A stretch of 50,575 nt of DNA from NCBI GenBank assembly GCA_902801765.1, contig CADCJO010000012.1, forward strand, positions 1 to 50,575, in the 5' to 3' direction. Below, piece by piece: positions 24,916 to 33,328 of this stretch. The translations under genes were made by a program, and so were the position numbers. The DNA is from an uncultured Eubacteriales bacterium (GTDB taxonomy: Bacteria; Bacillota; Clostridia; Christensenellales; Aristaeellaceae). The stretch's first letter is position 1. Each line of letters begins with the position of its first letter. The notes beneath the pieces are model-generated. The model made no database searches, was not told the origin of the DNA, and saw only the letters and a program-made list of their open reading frames with translations.

Positions 24916-25965
24916 ATGAAAAAGCTCGCTGCCCTGATTCTCGCCGTCGCTCTGCTGGCGTCCGTCGCCTGCTTCGCCGCCGCCGAGGACAAGCCCTTCG
25001 CCGGCCAGACCCTCACCATCAGCACCTTCGCCTTCAACGCCGAACTGCTGCAAAAGAACATCTACGATCCCTTCATGGAAATGACTGGCTGCACCATCGT
25101 GGCGGACGGCGCTTCCAACGCCGTGCGCGTGACCAAGCTGGCTGAAGCCGCCGAGGGCGACTACGACGTGGTCATCATCGGCGACATGTTCGTCAAGCAG
25201 CTCATGGCCGAAGGCAAGATCGACACCCTGGACGCCTCCAAGCTGACCAATCTGAGCGCCGTCTACGACAACGCCAAGGCCCCCATGGGCGAAGGCTACG
25301 GCCCCGCTTACACCTTCAACCGCCTGGGCATCGTGTACGATCCCGACGCCTGCCCCGTGGAAATCAAAAGCTTTGCCGACCTGTGGAACCCTGAACTGAA
25401 GGATTACATCGCCATCCCCGCGATTACGAACACTTCCGGCCCCCTGTTCTACTATGGCGTGGCCGCCGCTTTCGGCCTGGAGCCCGGCAAGGACGACGCC
25501 GCGATCTTTGCCAAACTGGCTGAACTCAAGCCCAACGTGAAAAGCACCTACACCTCCGCCAACAACACCATCACCATGCTGAACCAGGGCGAAATCTGCG
25601 TGGCCGTGCTGCTGGACTACTCCTACACCACCGCCAAGAGCGCCAACCCCGCCTATGTGTGGGTGAACCCCGCCGAAGGAATGTTTGGCGGCTACAACAT
25701 GCTCAACATCATCAAGGGCAGCAAAAACAAGGAACTGGCCGAAGCCTTCATCGACTTCTATCTCAGCTATGACGTGCAGTATGCCGAAGCCATGGACGGC
25801 GTGGACAGCCCCGTGCGCACCGACATCGAGCTGGACGAAGAACACGCCAAGAACTTCACCTACGGCGACATGGTCAGCCAGCTGATCCTGCCCGACTGGG
25901 ACTTCGTGACCGCCAACCTCGCCTCCTGGACCGAGCAGTGGAACGAGACCTTCTCTGTGCAGTAA
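24916..25965 (+). CDS. potD: Periplasmic-type substrate-binding protein, PotD-like
   Basis: The 349-residue secreted protein has a signal peptide (about 1-23, AAAE junction) and the two-lobed type 2 binding fold of the PotD group: LTISTFAFNAELLQKNIYDPF, DYDVVIIGDMFVKQL, GPAYTFNRLGIVYDPD, PAEGMFGGYNMLNIIKGSKN. Acidic residues that grip polyamines in E. coli PotD could not be aligned with confidence, so the ligand may differ. There is no lipobox cysteine at the usual place (Cys20 lies just before the predicted cleavage site). ATG has AAGGAGGA upstream. Confidence 0.88.
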   Translation: MKKLAALILAVALLASVACFAAAEDKPFAGQTLTISTFAFNAELLQKNIYDPFMEMTGCTIVADGASNAVRVTKLAEAAEGDYDVVIIGDMFVKQLMAEGKIDTLDASKLTNLSAVYDNAKAPMGEGYGPAYTFNRLGIVYDPDACPVEIKSFADLWNPELKDYIAIPAITNTSGPLFYYGVAAAFGLEPGKDDAAIFAKLAELKPNVKSTYTSANNTITMLNQGEICVAVLLDYSYTTAKSANPAYVWVNPAEGMFGGYNMLNIIKGSKNKELAEAFIDFYLSYDVQYAEAMDGVDSPVRTDIELDEEHAKNFTYGDMVSQLILPDWDFVTANLASWTEQWNETFSVQ

Positions 25966-25978
25966 GGAAATTTTTTTC

Positions 25979-26144
25979 GGGGGAAACCGCTCTTTGGAGG
26001 CCAAAGAGCGGTTTCCCCCAGGTCCGCAGCCTCAATCGGCGCAAGTCCGCTTCATGCGGACATTGCTTGTTTCGGCTGATCTCACCGTCGATTCGATTTC
26101 CGCCATTGGCGGGAATCGACGGTTCGTCCCCCTTCTGAGAAAGC
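25979..26144 (+). repeat. 3'-end hairpin repeat (family A), copy split by about 100 bp
   Basis: The stem GGGGGAAACCGCTCTTTGG with its complement starts 13 bases after the PotD-like stop. Unlike the other copies, the closing block CCCCCTTCTGAGAAAGC comes only about 105 bases later; the stretch between (26024-26128) holds further hairpins such as GTCCGC/GCGGAC and a GTCGATTC/GAATCGAC stem. It looks like an insertion into the repeat. Confidence 0.82.
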
Positions 26145-26248
26145 CATAAAAGGGCTTGACAATCTGATGAATCATGCGATTCAAAACAAAAACGCAACTG
26201 TTCAGCCGCAAGGGAATGCAGGGCGGTTCATCAATGAAGTATGGATGA

Positions 26249-26389
26249 AACCTCTCAGTCGGCTGCGCCGACAGCTCCCCTGATAGGGGAGCCGATCATG
26301 CCTCCCCTATGAGGGGAGGTGGCGCAAAGCGCCGGAGAGGTTTTGCTTCCCCTATCAGGGGAGGTGCCCCCGCAGGGGGCGGAGAGGTT
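26249..26389. repeat. Intergenic palindromic repeat, CCTCTC...GAGAGG type
   Basis: Starts AACCTCTCAGTCGGCTGCGCC and ends GGCGGAGAGGTT, with internal stems CTCCCCT/AGGGGAG repeated three times and GGCGC/GCGCC. Repeats of this layout are very common in gut Clostridia. Together with the family A copy it fills the 487 bp between the PotD-like and PotC-like genes. No gene is present. Confidence 0.75.
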
Positions 26390-26452
26390 CATGCTCCATG
26401 GTCGACAGAACAGTAACACAAAAACACGATATGAGGAAAGGAGACTTCACCC

Positions 26453-27238
26453 ATGAAAGGAAAGCATCACATCGCTCTGGGGCTGATCACCTTTCTGGTC
26501 TATGTGTTTTTGATCGGGCCGCTGGTGATCATCATGGCGGCGTCCTTCGGGGAGCAGAACGCGCTGGTGTTCCCCAGCCAGGGATTCACGTTCAAATGGT
26601 ATGCCCAGGTGTTCCAGATGAGCTCCTTTATCAAAGCGGCGCTTCTGTCCATCGAGATCGCTTTCGCGGCCACGGCTATCGCTCTGCTGCTGGGGGTGCC
26701 CGCGGCCTACGCCATCAACCGGTATTCCTTTCCGGGCAAGGGCTTCGTGAAAACGCTGTTTCTCTCCCCCGTGCTCATTCCCTGCATTGTGCTGGGCTTT
26801 ATCATGCTCCGGTATGTGGTGAGCCAGTGGAACCTGAGCGTGATCCCAAGCCTGCTCATCGGCCATACGCTGCTTTCGATTCCCTATGTGATGCGGGTGG
26901 TCACCTCCTCTCTGGCGAACTTTGACTTTGCCATGGAGGAAGCTGCGGGCAGCCTGGGCGCGCCCAAGGGCTATGCCTTCTTCCATATCGTGCTGCCCAA
27001 CATCAAAAGCGGCATCGCCTCCGCCTGCGTGATGGCGGTGATCAATTCCTTCAACAATGTATCTCTCTCCACCTTCCTCACCGCGCCGGGCGTGAACATG
27101 CTGCCCATCGAGATCATGGGCTATGTGGAATACCACTTCGATCCAACTATCGCCGCCCTGGCTACCGTCATGATGCTGGTCACGCTGGGCGTGATGCTGC
27201 TGATCGAAAAGACCCTGGGCCTTCAAACGGTGGTTTGA
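26453..27238 (+). CDS. potC: ABC importer permease, PotC-like
   Basis: The 261-residue second permease has six predicted helices and the EAA loop MEEAAGSLGAPKGYAFFHIV, nearly the same as that of the PotB-like partner. The opening with PLVIIMAASFGEQNALVFP and KWYAQVF is typical of PotC proteins. ATG has AAAGGAGA about 8 bases ahead. It closes the importer operon; its separation from the other subunits by 487 bp of repeats suggests later invasion of the operon by repeats rather than a different unit. Confidence 0.88.
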   Translation: MKGKHHIALGLITFLVYVFLIGPLVIIMAASFGEQNALVFPSQGFTFKWYAQVFQMSSFIKAALLSIEIAFAATAIALLLGVPAAYAINRYSFPGKGFVKTLFLSPVLIPCIVLGFIMLRYVVSQWNLSVIPSLLIGHTLLSIPYVMRVVTSSLANFDFAMEEAAGSLGAPKGYAFFHIVLPNIKSGIASACVMAVINSFNNVSLSTFLTAPGVNMLPIEIMGYVEYHFDPTIAALATVMMLVTLGVMLLIEKTLGLQTVV

Positions 27239-27431
27239 TACTGTCCATTTTCCAATACTGTTTTCACTCTGAAATTTTGAATCTTTGGGCAGTGTTTCCA
27301 TGGCGTTGGTTCATCCCGGTCAACGAAGCGCTGCTATGCCTCCCTTCATCCAGCTTGGCCAAAGCAAAGAATCTATCCTAAATCTTTCAATATTACAGAA
27401 TTCTAACAGTCATGTTGTGAAGGGTAAAAGA

Positions 27432-27461
27432 ATTGCTCCACCAATTCGTTGGTGGAGCAAT
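27432..27461. terminator. Bidirectional hairpin terminator
   Basis: A perfect 13-bp stem (ATTGCTCCACCAA and complement) closed by a TTCG tetraloop lies between the convergent PotC-like and 27606-29198 genes. On the minus strand it is followed by TCTTTTA, on the plus strand by AATTTAT. The rest of the gap holds no supportable gene. Confidence 0.75.
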
Positions 27462-27605
27462 AATTTATAGAAGAAGAACGGTATTTCGGCTCATTTCAGC
27501 CAGATATTGTTGAGATGACAACCATACGGGGAATAAGCGATGGTCGGTATGCGTATTCACCGAAAGCGCTGGCAAAGAGCCTGGTATACAGCTATATCTG
27601 GCGGA

Positions 27606-29198
27606 TCATTGCTGCATGAGCATTGTTTGCAGCAAGTCAGGGGTCAGACGAATGACATTTTCCTGTTCCCGGAGGATGGGGTCGATCGGTTCAGTGGGTT
27701 TGCAAATCAGTTCGACCGCCACGGGCTCGGTTTTATCCGGGGCGATCACTTTCCCGTTTACGGTGAAATTTCCCTCCTCGCCAGCGTATTCCAGGCGGAT
27801 AAAGGCAGTGTCCTCTTCGGGGGTCACATATTCGCCCTCGGCGTGCATGGTGATCACATAAGCATGATCGGATTCAAACGCGCCGGTGCAGGTGACCGTC
27901 ACGCCATTTGATTCAATGATGACTTTTTCTCCGTCGTACAGCAGGGTGAACTTGTCCCGGGGATTCTGACTGTATTCCAGATACGCCCGCCGAAGCTGAC
28001 GATGGTCGTCAGCCAGCAGATTCAGGGTGAACAGCTTCTGCCCGGTGTAGTGGTTCACGCTGAGATTGCATTGCTTTTCGTTGATCTGCAAATCAACCAC
28101 AAAGGGCGTCGCCCGGCCCGGGCCGACGTAGGCCATGGCGGTGAACGCATCGTCGTCGATGGCGTAATTCGCGTACAGGGTAAAGCTGTACGTGCGGTTG
28201 TAATAGTTGCTCAGCACGAGATGCACTGTGCCGTTTTTCTCCGTGATGCTGCCGTCGGCGGTCAGCGCGAAGCCCAGGGAGTTGGGTGCCTGAATGGACA
28301 GCTTCCACAGGTTGGCTTCCCCGTCGCCAATCAGGCTGCCGGTCACAGTGATTTCGGAGACAGAGGTTTTTTCACCGTAATCTTTAGTCCGCGCCACGCG
28401 CCCGTCCAGGGTGTATTCGTCGCCTTCCCGGGTAAGCGCCCAGGCGGTTTCGTACAGCTCGCTGCTGTCGCCCACGTGGGCGGATAAGTCGATCCGGTTT
28501 TCGGCGACGGTCAGCTCAAAGGCCGCTTCAAAGTCGGTTTCCACGGCGGCCAATTCTTCCTTGGCAGACGGCCAGGTTGCTTTCAGCTCAGCCACGGAGG
28601 GCATGGTTTGCTGCGTGAGGAGGGCGATGTCCCCGAGCAGCCTCTCCAACAGCGCGTCATATTTTTCGGTGGTCAGCACCGCGTCCCCAAAGGCAGACAG
28701 ACGCTCCAGCAGCACCTTACCGGTGGCGGCGTAGGATACATGCAGCCCAGCGGTCTGGTCGATGGTGAGATCAGGCTGGATGACGGTTTCCAAAAAGAGC
28801 TGGGCCAGCTCCTGCAGAAGCGCCGCGTCCCCCTGGCGCGCGGAAACGGTTTCCATGATCCGGTTCCAGAGCGCTTCCACGTCGGCATATTGCAGGTTCA
28901 CGGTGGTTCCGTTCGCGGCCACGGTGATGTCCGTGTCCGAAATCTGGGCCTGAAGGGGGGTACCCGCCACGGTCAGGGCAAGATCCACCAGCTTGTCCTG
29001 CTGCTTCAGCGAAGCGTCAAACACCGTGTCATTCTGGTAATCCGCCCGCAGGGTCACCATATCCCGCTCCAGGTTGATGTGGCTCAGCAGTCCGGTCAGT
29101 CCATCCAGGAACAGCTTTTCTGTTACAGCTTCCTCCGCGAATGCCGCGCTTCCCAAGAGCATGCAGGCGGTCAGCAGCAGGGCGATGATTCTTTTCAT
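27606..29198 (-). CDS. Large secreted protein of unknown function
   Basis: The 530-residue product has a clear signal peptide (about 1-21, SAAFA-EE) and no membrane anchor. The first part (to about 230) is helical and rich in Leu and Glu; the rest alternates short hydrophobic strands with Asp, Gly and Asn, as in beta-sheet repeats (for example TLDGRVARTKDYG, FALTADGSITEKNGTVHLVLSN, VTVTCTGAFESDHAYV). No catalytic motif or known domain is recognised. It stands alone between the importer and the amidohydrolase operon. A beta-rich envelope or lipid-handling protein is one guess, not a claim. Confidence 0.8.
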   Translation of the reverse strand: MKRIIALLLTACMLLGSAAFAEEAVTEKLFLDGLTGLLSHINLERDMVTLRADYQNDTVFDASLKQQDKLVDLALTVAGTPLQAQISDTDITVAANGTTVNLQYADVEALWNRIMETVSARQGDAALLQELAQLFLETVIQPDLTIDQTAGLHVSYAATGKVLLERLSAFGDAVLTTEKYDALLERLLGDIALLTQQTMPSVAELKATWPSAKEELAAVETDFEAAFELTVAENRIDLSAHVGDSSELYETAWALTREGDEYTLDGRVARTKDYGEKTSVSEITVTGSLIGDGEANLWKLSIQAPNSLGFALTADGSITEKNGTVHLVLSNYYNRTYSFTLYANYAIDDDAFTAMAYVGPGRATPFVVDLQINEKQCNLSVNHYTGQKLFTLNLLADDHRQLRRAYLEYSQNPRDKFTLLYDGEKVIIESNGVTVTCTGAFESDHAYVITMHAEGEYVTPEEDTAFIRLEYAGEEGNFTVNGKVIAPDKTEPVAVELICKPTEPIDPILREQENVIRLTPDLLQTMLMQQ

Positions 29199-29328
29199 GT
29201 TTTTCCTCCTTTGATGTCGTTATGCGTTCCCTTCCTGTTATTTCCATTATAAGTCATAGCGAATTGAAATGCAACAGGGTTTATTGGGTTCCGGCGGATC
29301 TTTCGCTGGGGGGACAGCAGAACGGGGA

Positions 29329-30639
29329 TCAGATCCTGTCCGCGTATTTCTCCGCGGCGCGGCGGAAGGGCGGAAGGGCGGCTTCCAGGTCGTTCCGAAG
29401 AGAAGCGAGATGGACATTCTCCAGTTTTCCGTCCCGAACACGGAGGACGCCGCCGGTCATGACCAGACTGACATCCGCGGCGCAAGCCCCATAAACCAGG
29501 GCAGAATAAGGATTGTAGAGAGGATACAGCGCAGGCCGGTCCACGGAAACAAGAACAAGATCGGCCTGAAAACCGGGACAGAGCGCGCCCGCGTCTTTCA
29601 TGCCCAGGGCTTCCGACCCGCCCCGGGCGGCGGCCCGGACGATTTCCCGGGCGGGGAACAGGCTGCGGTCATGATACGCTGTTTTCTGGCTGACAGCCAG
29701 CAGCCGCATCTGATCAAAGAGGCTCAGGGTGTTTCCGCTGGACGGGCCGTCGGTGCCCAGGCCGTAGGCAATGCCCGCCCGGGCAATATCCCGGATGGGA
29801 GCCACGCCCTTGCCCGCCTTGGTGTTGCTGCCCAGGCAGGCGGCGATCCGCGCGCCTTTGGAAGCCATCAGGGCAATGTCGTCCTGGGTCAGGTGGATGC
29901 AGTGTACGGCCAGCAGATGGGGGCCGCACAAGCCCAGGCTGTCCAGGTAGGCGATGGGCGTCTGTCCCTGAGCGGAAAAATAGCGCATTTCATCGTCCAT
30001 TTCGCAGGCGTGCAGGGTCAGCAGGGTATCGTATTTTTCCGCCAGCGCCTGGCATTTTTGCAGGATGTCGGGCGACACCGTGGTGGTGCCGTGAGGCGCA
30101 AGGACGGGGCGCACCCATTCGTTTCCTTTCCAGGTTTCAAGCAGCGCTTCCGAACGTGCAAGCGCCTCCTCCGGTGTGTCGCTGCCGGGGGCTTTCTGGC
30201 AGATCACCGTTTCCCCCGGGAAGGAGCGCAGGCCCATTTCCAGAAACGCCCGAATCACTTCCTCCTCGTAATAGTACATATCCACAACGGTGGTGATACC
30301 GGACAGCAGCATTTCCGCGGCGGCGTATTTCGCTCCAAGATAGGTCAGCTCCTTCGTCCAGGCTTCCTGCTCCAGGGGGAATAAGAAGCGCCGCAGCCGG
30401 TCGGGACAATCGTCGCCCAGGGTACGGAAGGGCACCATGCTGGCGTGGCAGTGGGTGTTCACAAAGCCGGGCAGCAGCAGCCCGCCCCGGCAGTCGATCA
30501 CCTCGTCCGCGCCTTCCGGCGCCGGGCCGTTCCCCAGAGCGGCGATGCGGCTGTTTTCCGTCAGCAGCCAGCCGTTTGGCAGATCGGTGTACGCGTCGTC
30601 CAGGGTCAGCAGCCAGGCGTTTTTCAGCAGCGTTTTCAT
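29329..30639 (-). CDS. TRZ/ATZ-family amidohydrolase (nucleoside or purine deaminase-like)
   Basis: The 436-residue metal-dependent hydrolase has the deaminase ligand set: His63/His65 in NTHCHASM, His210 in LHACEMDDE, His246 in VHCIHL and Asp297 in GTDGPSSGN. This matches the branch with S-adenosylhomocysteine/methylthioadenosine deaminase, guanine deaminase and SsnA; the exact substrate is open. Its ATG overlaps the upstream AbgA-like gene by 4 bp (ATGA), so both are made together. Purine deamination would suit a window with purine control sites nearby, but this is inference. Confidence 0.85.
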   Translation of the reverse strand: MKTLLKNAWLLTLDDAYTDLPNGWLLTENSRIAALGNGPAPEGADEVIDCRGGLLLPGFVNTHCHASMVPFRTLGDDCPDRLRRFLFPLEQEAWTKELTYLGAKYAAAEMLLSGITTVVDMYYYEEEVIRAFLEMGLRSFPGETVICQKAPGSDTPEEALARSEALLETWKGNEWVRPVLAPHGTTTVSPDILQKCQALAEKYDTLLTLHACEMDDEMRYFSAQGQTPIAYLDSLGLCGPHLLAVHCIHLTQDDIALMASKGARIAACLGSNTKAGKGVAPIRDIARAGIAYGLGTDGPSSGNTLSLFDQMRLLAVSQKTAYHDRSLFPAREIVRAAARGGSEALGMKDAGALCPGFQADLVLVSVDRPALYPLYNPYSALVYGACAADVSLVMTGGVLRVRDGKLENVHLASLRNDLEAALPPFRRAAEKYADRI

Positions 30640-31970
30640 GTGTTTTCTCCCTTCATCAGCTCCAGCGCGGCGGCGCAGAACACCTTGACGCTTTTGCCGA
30701 TCACGCTTTCGTCCATGTCGAAGGACACGGTATGCTGAGCCCCGGCCATGGGCGTCATCACCCGCATATACGCGGCCAGCCCGCCATGGGCCTGCACCCG
30801 GTTCATGAAAATGGAAATATCCTCGCTGCCCCAGTTGCGGGCATTTTGTTCGGAGGAAAGGGTCAACTCAGGCAAATATTCCGTGACAGTTTTTCCGATG
30901 CGGGCGATCAGCGCCGGGTCGCTGTGCTGGCCCTCCGCCTGGCCCGCCAGGGTGATTTCACAGGCGCAGCCCTGCATGGCCGCCGCGCCCTGACAGATGG
31001 CGCGGGCCTGCCGCTCCATGTATTCGTTGATCTCGGTGGTTTCGCCCCGCACCTCCACCTGCATGAACGCCCGGTCGGGCACCACGTTGCGCCCGCCGCC
31101 CGCGCGCAGCGTGCCCACGTTCACCCGGCTTTGACCCCCGGAATGGCGGGGAATGGCGTGCAGCGCCAGCACGGCGGAGGCTGCCGCCAACAAGGCGTTT
31201 TTCCCCTGTTCCGGATATCCTCCCGCGTGGGCCGCTTCGCCCAGGAAGGTCACGTCCAGTTTGGAGGTAGCCAGGGAGCCCCAGGTGCCCGCCGTCACAT
31301 CCCCGTCGTCCAGGGAGCCGGTGGGGGCCACGTGGGAACCGATGAAATAATCCACGTCCTCCACATGCCCCGCGGCGGTGACAGCCCGCGCGCCGCGGGC
31401 GCCTTCCTCCGCCGGTTGGAAAATCAGCTTCACCGTGCCGTGCAGGTGTTCTTTGATTGCCATGATGATTTCCGCTACCCCCAGCCCAATGGCGACGTGG
31501 GCGTCGTGGCCGCAGGCGTGCATCATGCCGGGATTCCGGCTGGCAAAGCCTTCCCGGGCGGGGCGGTGACCGGGGTCGGTGCGTTCCGTCATGGGCAGGG
31601 CGTCGATATCAAACCGCAGAGCCACCACCGGGCCGGGGCCGCAGTCCAGGATGCCGATCACGCCGGTCAGGCCCTGCCGCATCTCAGGAGTCAAATATTC
31701 CAGCGGTGTTCCCGTCTGCCGCTCCACCGCCTTGGCGTGGGCCGACAGCGTTTCTTTGTCCGGCACGCCCATGCGGGCTTCCGGCGCTACGGCCTGGCTG
31801 CCGGTCAGCACGGAATACCCCAGGGCGGACAGCCGTTCATGAATGATGGCGCTGGTGCGCATTTCCAGCCAGCCCGTTTCCGGGTATTGGTGAATGCTCC
31901 GCCTGAGCGCAATCAGCCGGGGCTCCATGTCCTCCATCAGCGCGTTGATCCGCCGGATGATTTCCCGCAT
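30636..31970 (-). CDS. abgA: M20-family metallohydrolase, AbgA-like
   Basis: The 444-residue protein resembles E. coli AbgA, a subunit of p-aminobenzoyl-glutamate hydrolase: RRSIHQYPETGWLEMRT, RMGVPDKETL, the GPVVALRFDIDALPM metal segment, GFASRNPGMMHACGHDAH, QPAEEGARGARA and AHAGGYPEQGKNALL follow it closely. AbgA works with AbgB, which is absent here, so this may be a self-sufficient aminoacylase for a related N-acyl amino acid. It is the first gene of the two-gene operon, with AGGAGGGAAG ahead of the ATG. Confidence 0.85.
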   Translation of the reverse strand: MREIIRRINALMEDMEPRLIALRRSIHQYPETGWLEMRTSAIIHERLSALGYSVLTGSQAVAPEARMGVPDKETLSAHAKAVERQTGTPLEYLTPEMRQGLTGVIGILDCGPGPVVALRFDIDALPMTERTDPGHRPAREGFASRNPGMMHACGHDAHVAIGLGVAEIIMAIKEHLHGTVKLIFQPAEEGARGARAVTAAGHVEDVDYFIGSHVAPTGSLDDGDVTAGTWGSLATSKLDVTFLGEAAHAGGYPEQGKNALLAAASAVLALHAIPRHSGGQSRVNVGTLRAGGGRNVVPDRAFMQVEVRGETTEINEYMERQARAICQGAAAMQGCACEITLAGQAEGQHSDPALIARIGKTVTEYLPELTLSSEQNARNWGSEDISIFMNRVQAHGGLAAYMRVMTPMAGAQHTVSFDMDESVIGKSVKVFCAAALELMKGENT

Positions 31971-31996
31971 ATTCTTCCCTCCTCGCTTTCACATTT

Positions 31997-32025
31997 ATCA
32001 TATCATATTTGACACCGCGCGGCAA
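31997..32025 (-). promoter_or_regulatory. Promoter of the AbgA-like operon
   Basis: TTGCCG (32020-32025) and TATGAT (31997-32002) on the minus strand, spaced 17 bp. It overlaps the divergent kinase promoter, so the two cannot easily be used at once. Confidence 0.7.
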
Positions 32026-32037
32026 GTTTTGTATACT
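32009..32037 (+). promoter_or_regulatory. Promoter of the PfkB-family kinase
   Basis: TTGACA (32009-32014) and TATACT (32032-32037), spaced 17 bp, about 35 bp before the kinase start. It is one of the best matches to consensus in the window. Confidence 0.8.
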
Positions 32038-32076
32038 GGGAAGGAAATGAATCTGAGGGTTGGAGAGGGGAAGCAG

Positions 32077-32988
32077 ATGATGCAAAAGAGCGTGCTGGTG
32101 CTGGGTTCCACCTGCGTGGATGTGATCATCCGGCTGGAGCGGCTGCCGAAAACGGAAGAAAACCTGCGCCCGCTGGGCCAGCGGTTTGCCATGGGCGGCT
32201 GCGCTTATAACGTGGCCAACGTCCTGGGCCGGGCTGGGGCGGACGTAACCTTTGTAACGCCTGTGGGCCTGCGGGGCGTGTATGGGCCGTATGTGCTGCC
32301 TATCCTGAATAAGCAGCCCTGGGTCAAGCCCGTGCTGCTGCCGGAAGCGGAAAACGGCTGCTGCTACTGTCTGGTGGAAGCCAGCGGGGAAAGAACCTTC
32401 CTCTCTGTGCACGGAACGGAGTATTCTTTTATGTCGGACTGGATGGCCCCTTACCGGAACCGACGTTTTGATTACGGTTATGTGTGCGGCCTGGAATTGG
32501 AAGAGCCCACCGGCGGCACGCTGGTAACCTGGCTGGAAAAGGAAACCGTGGACACTGTGCTGTACGCGCCGGGGCCCCGGGGCCTGCGGGTGCCTGCCGA
32601 GCGGACGGAACGCCTCCTGTCGCTGCATCCGATGCTGCATCTGAATGAAGCGGAGACCCGGATGATGAGCGGCAGCACTGACCTGGAAGCCGCCGCCCGC
32701 ACCCTGGCCGCCCGCACGGGCAACAGCGTGGTGGTGACGCTGGGCGCAGACGGCGCGCTAACGTTGGATACGCAGGGACAGCTTTCCCACCTTCCCGGCT
32801 GCCCCGTTCCCCATGTGGCGGACACCATCGGCGCGGGAGACGCCCACGCGGGCGCGCTGCTGCTGGGATTGAGCAGGGGAATGACGCTGCCCGACGCCTG
32901 CGCCTTGGCGAACCGAGTCGCCGCCCAGGTGGTCATGCAGACCGGGGCCACCCTGTCCGACGATGCGCTGCGGCAGGCGCTTGCATAA
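32077..32988 (+). CDS. PfkB-family sugar or nucleoside kinase
   Basis: The 304-residue kinase transfers phosphate from ATP to a sugar or nucleoside hydroxyl. It has the N-terminal VLGSTCVDVIIRLERLP and GGCAYNVANVLGRAG motifs and the C-terminal DTIGAGDAHAGALL motif with the catalytic Asp near residue 255. Ribokinase, adenosine kinase, pseudouridine kinase and 2-keto-3-deoxygluconate kinase share these features, so the substrate is not assigned. I start at ATG 32077, with GGAGAGGGG ahead; a second ATG follows directly. It is divergent from the AbgA-like operon. Confidence 0.88.
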   Translation: MMQKSVLVLGSTCVDVIIRLERLPKTEENLRPLGQRFAMGGCAYNVANVLGRAGADVTFVTPVGLRGVYGPYVLPILNKQPWVKPVLLPEAENGCCYCLVEASGERTFLSVHGTEYSFMSDWMAPYRNRRFDYGYVCGLELEEPTGGTLVTWLEKETVDTVLYAPGPRGLRVPAERTERLLSLHPMLHLNEAETRMMSGSTDLEAAARTLAARTGNSVVVTLGADGALTLDTQGQLSHLPGCPVPHVADTIGAGDAHAGALLLGLSRGMTLPDACALANRVAAQVVMQTGATLSDDALRQALA

Positions 32989-33028
32989 AGCGTCAATGAA
33001 AAAGCCTTTGCGTTCTGAATATTCGGCA

Positions 33029-33057
33029 TTGATCTTTGAGGTGTTTTCTGGTATAAT
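33029..33057 (+). promoter_or_regulatory. Promoter ahead of the leader and GNAT cassette
   Basis: TTGATC (33029-33034) and TATAAT (33052-33057), spaced 17 bp. It precedes the short ORF at 33091 and lies about 270 bp before the first acetyltransferase gene. Confidence 0.7.
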
Positions 33058-33090
33058 AATAGACGAAATCCAGAAAAGGAGCGCAGACCC

Positions 33091-33120
33091 ATGATGAACA
33101 GAAATGCCATCATCGGCTAA
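33091..33120 (+). CDS. Possible 9-residue leader peptide
   Basis: ATG ATG ... TAA encodes MMNRNAIIG, with AAAAGGAGCG about 8 bases ahead. It begins roughly 27 bases after the expected transcription start and is followed by a hairpin (33132-33178). This layout resembles leaders of drug-inducible resistance genes. It could instead be the start of a gene that was lost. Confidence 0.4.
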   Translation: MMNRNAIIG

Positions 33121-33131
33121 CTGAATATCCA

Positions 33132-33178
33132 GGTACAGAACACGAGGGGTGAAATACAGCCCTCTTGTTTGGTGTACC
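33132..33178 (+). promoter_or_regulatory. Leader hairpin before the GNAT cassette
   Basis: GGTACA (33132-33137) pairs with TGTACC (33173-33178), and inside it ACACGAGGG pairs with CCCTCTTGT. A further stem TTTTCAATC/GATTGAAAA (about 33262-33308) ends just before the GGGAGG site of the first acetyltransferase. Together they could mask or expose that site. Confidence 0.5.
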
Positions 33179-33328
33179 GTTCAAGAGTAACTTCTGACAG
33201 TGGGAACCGCAGGACGCAGCCACAGACGGGAGCTGCTTCGCTGCGGTATTATTATGCCTTTTTCAATCGGCAGGACAAGAGAAGCCTGCAAAAACCGTGA
33301 TTGAAAAGTGAAACGGGAGGAAAACACA

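Noticed and set aside
26249-26389. Repeated CTCCCCT/AGGGGAG stems as a possible CRISPR array
   Set aside because: The units are not evenly spaced, there are no unique spacers of constant length, and no cas gene is nearby.
27475-27605. Short plus-strand open segment (IRGISDGRYAYSPKALAKS and on) as a possible gene remnant
   Set aside because: It looks somewhat protein-like but has no start, no ribosome binding site and no recognised relative, so I do not list it as a feature.
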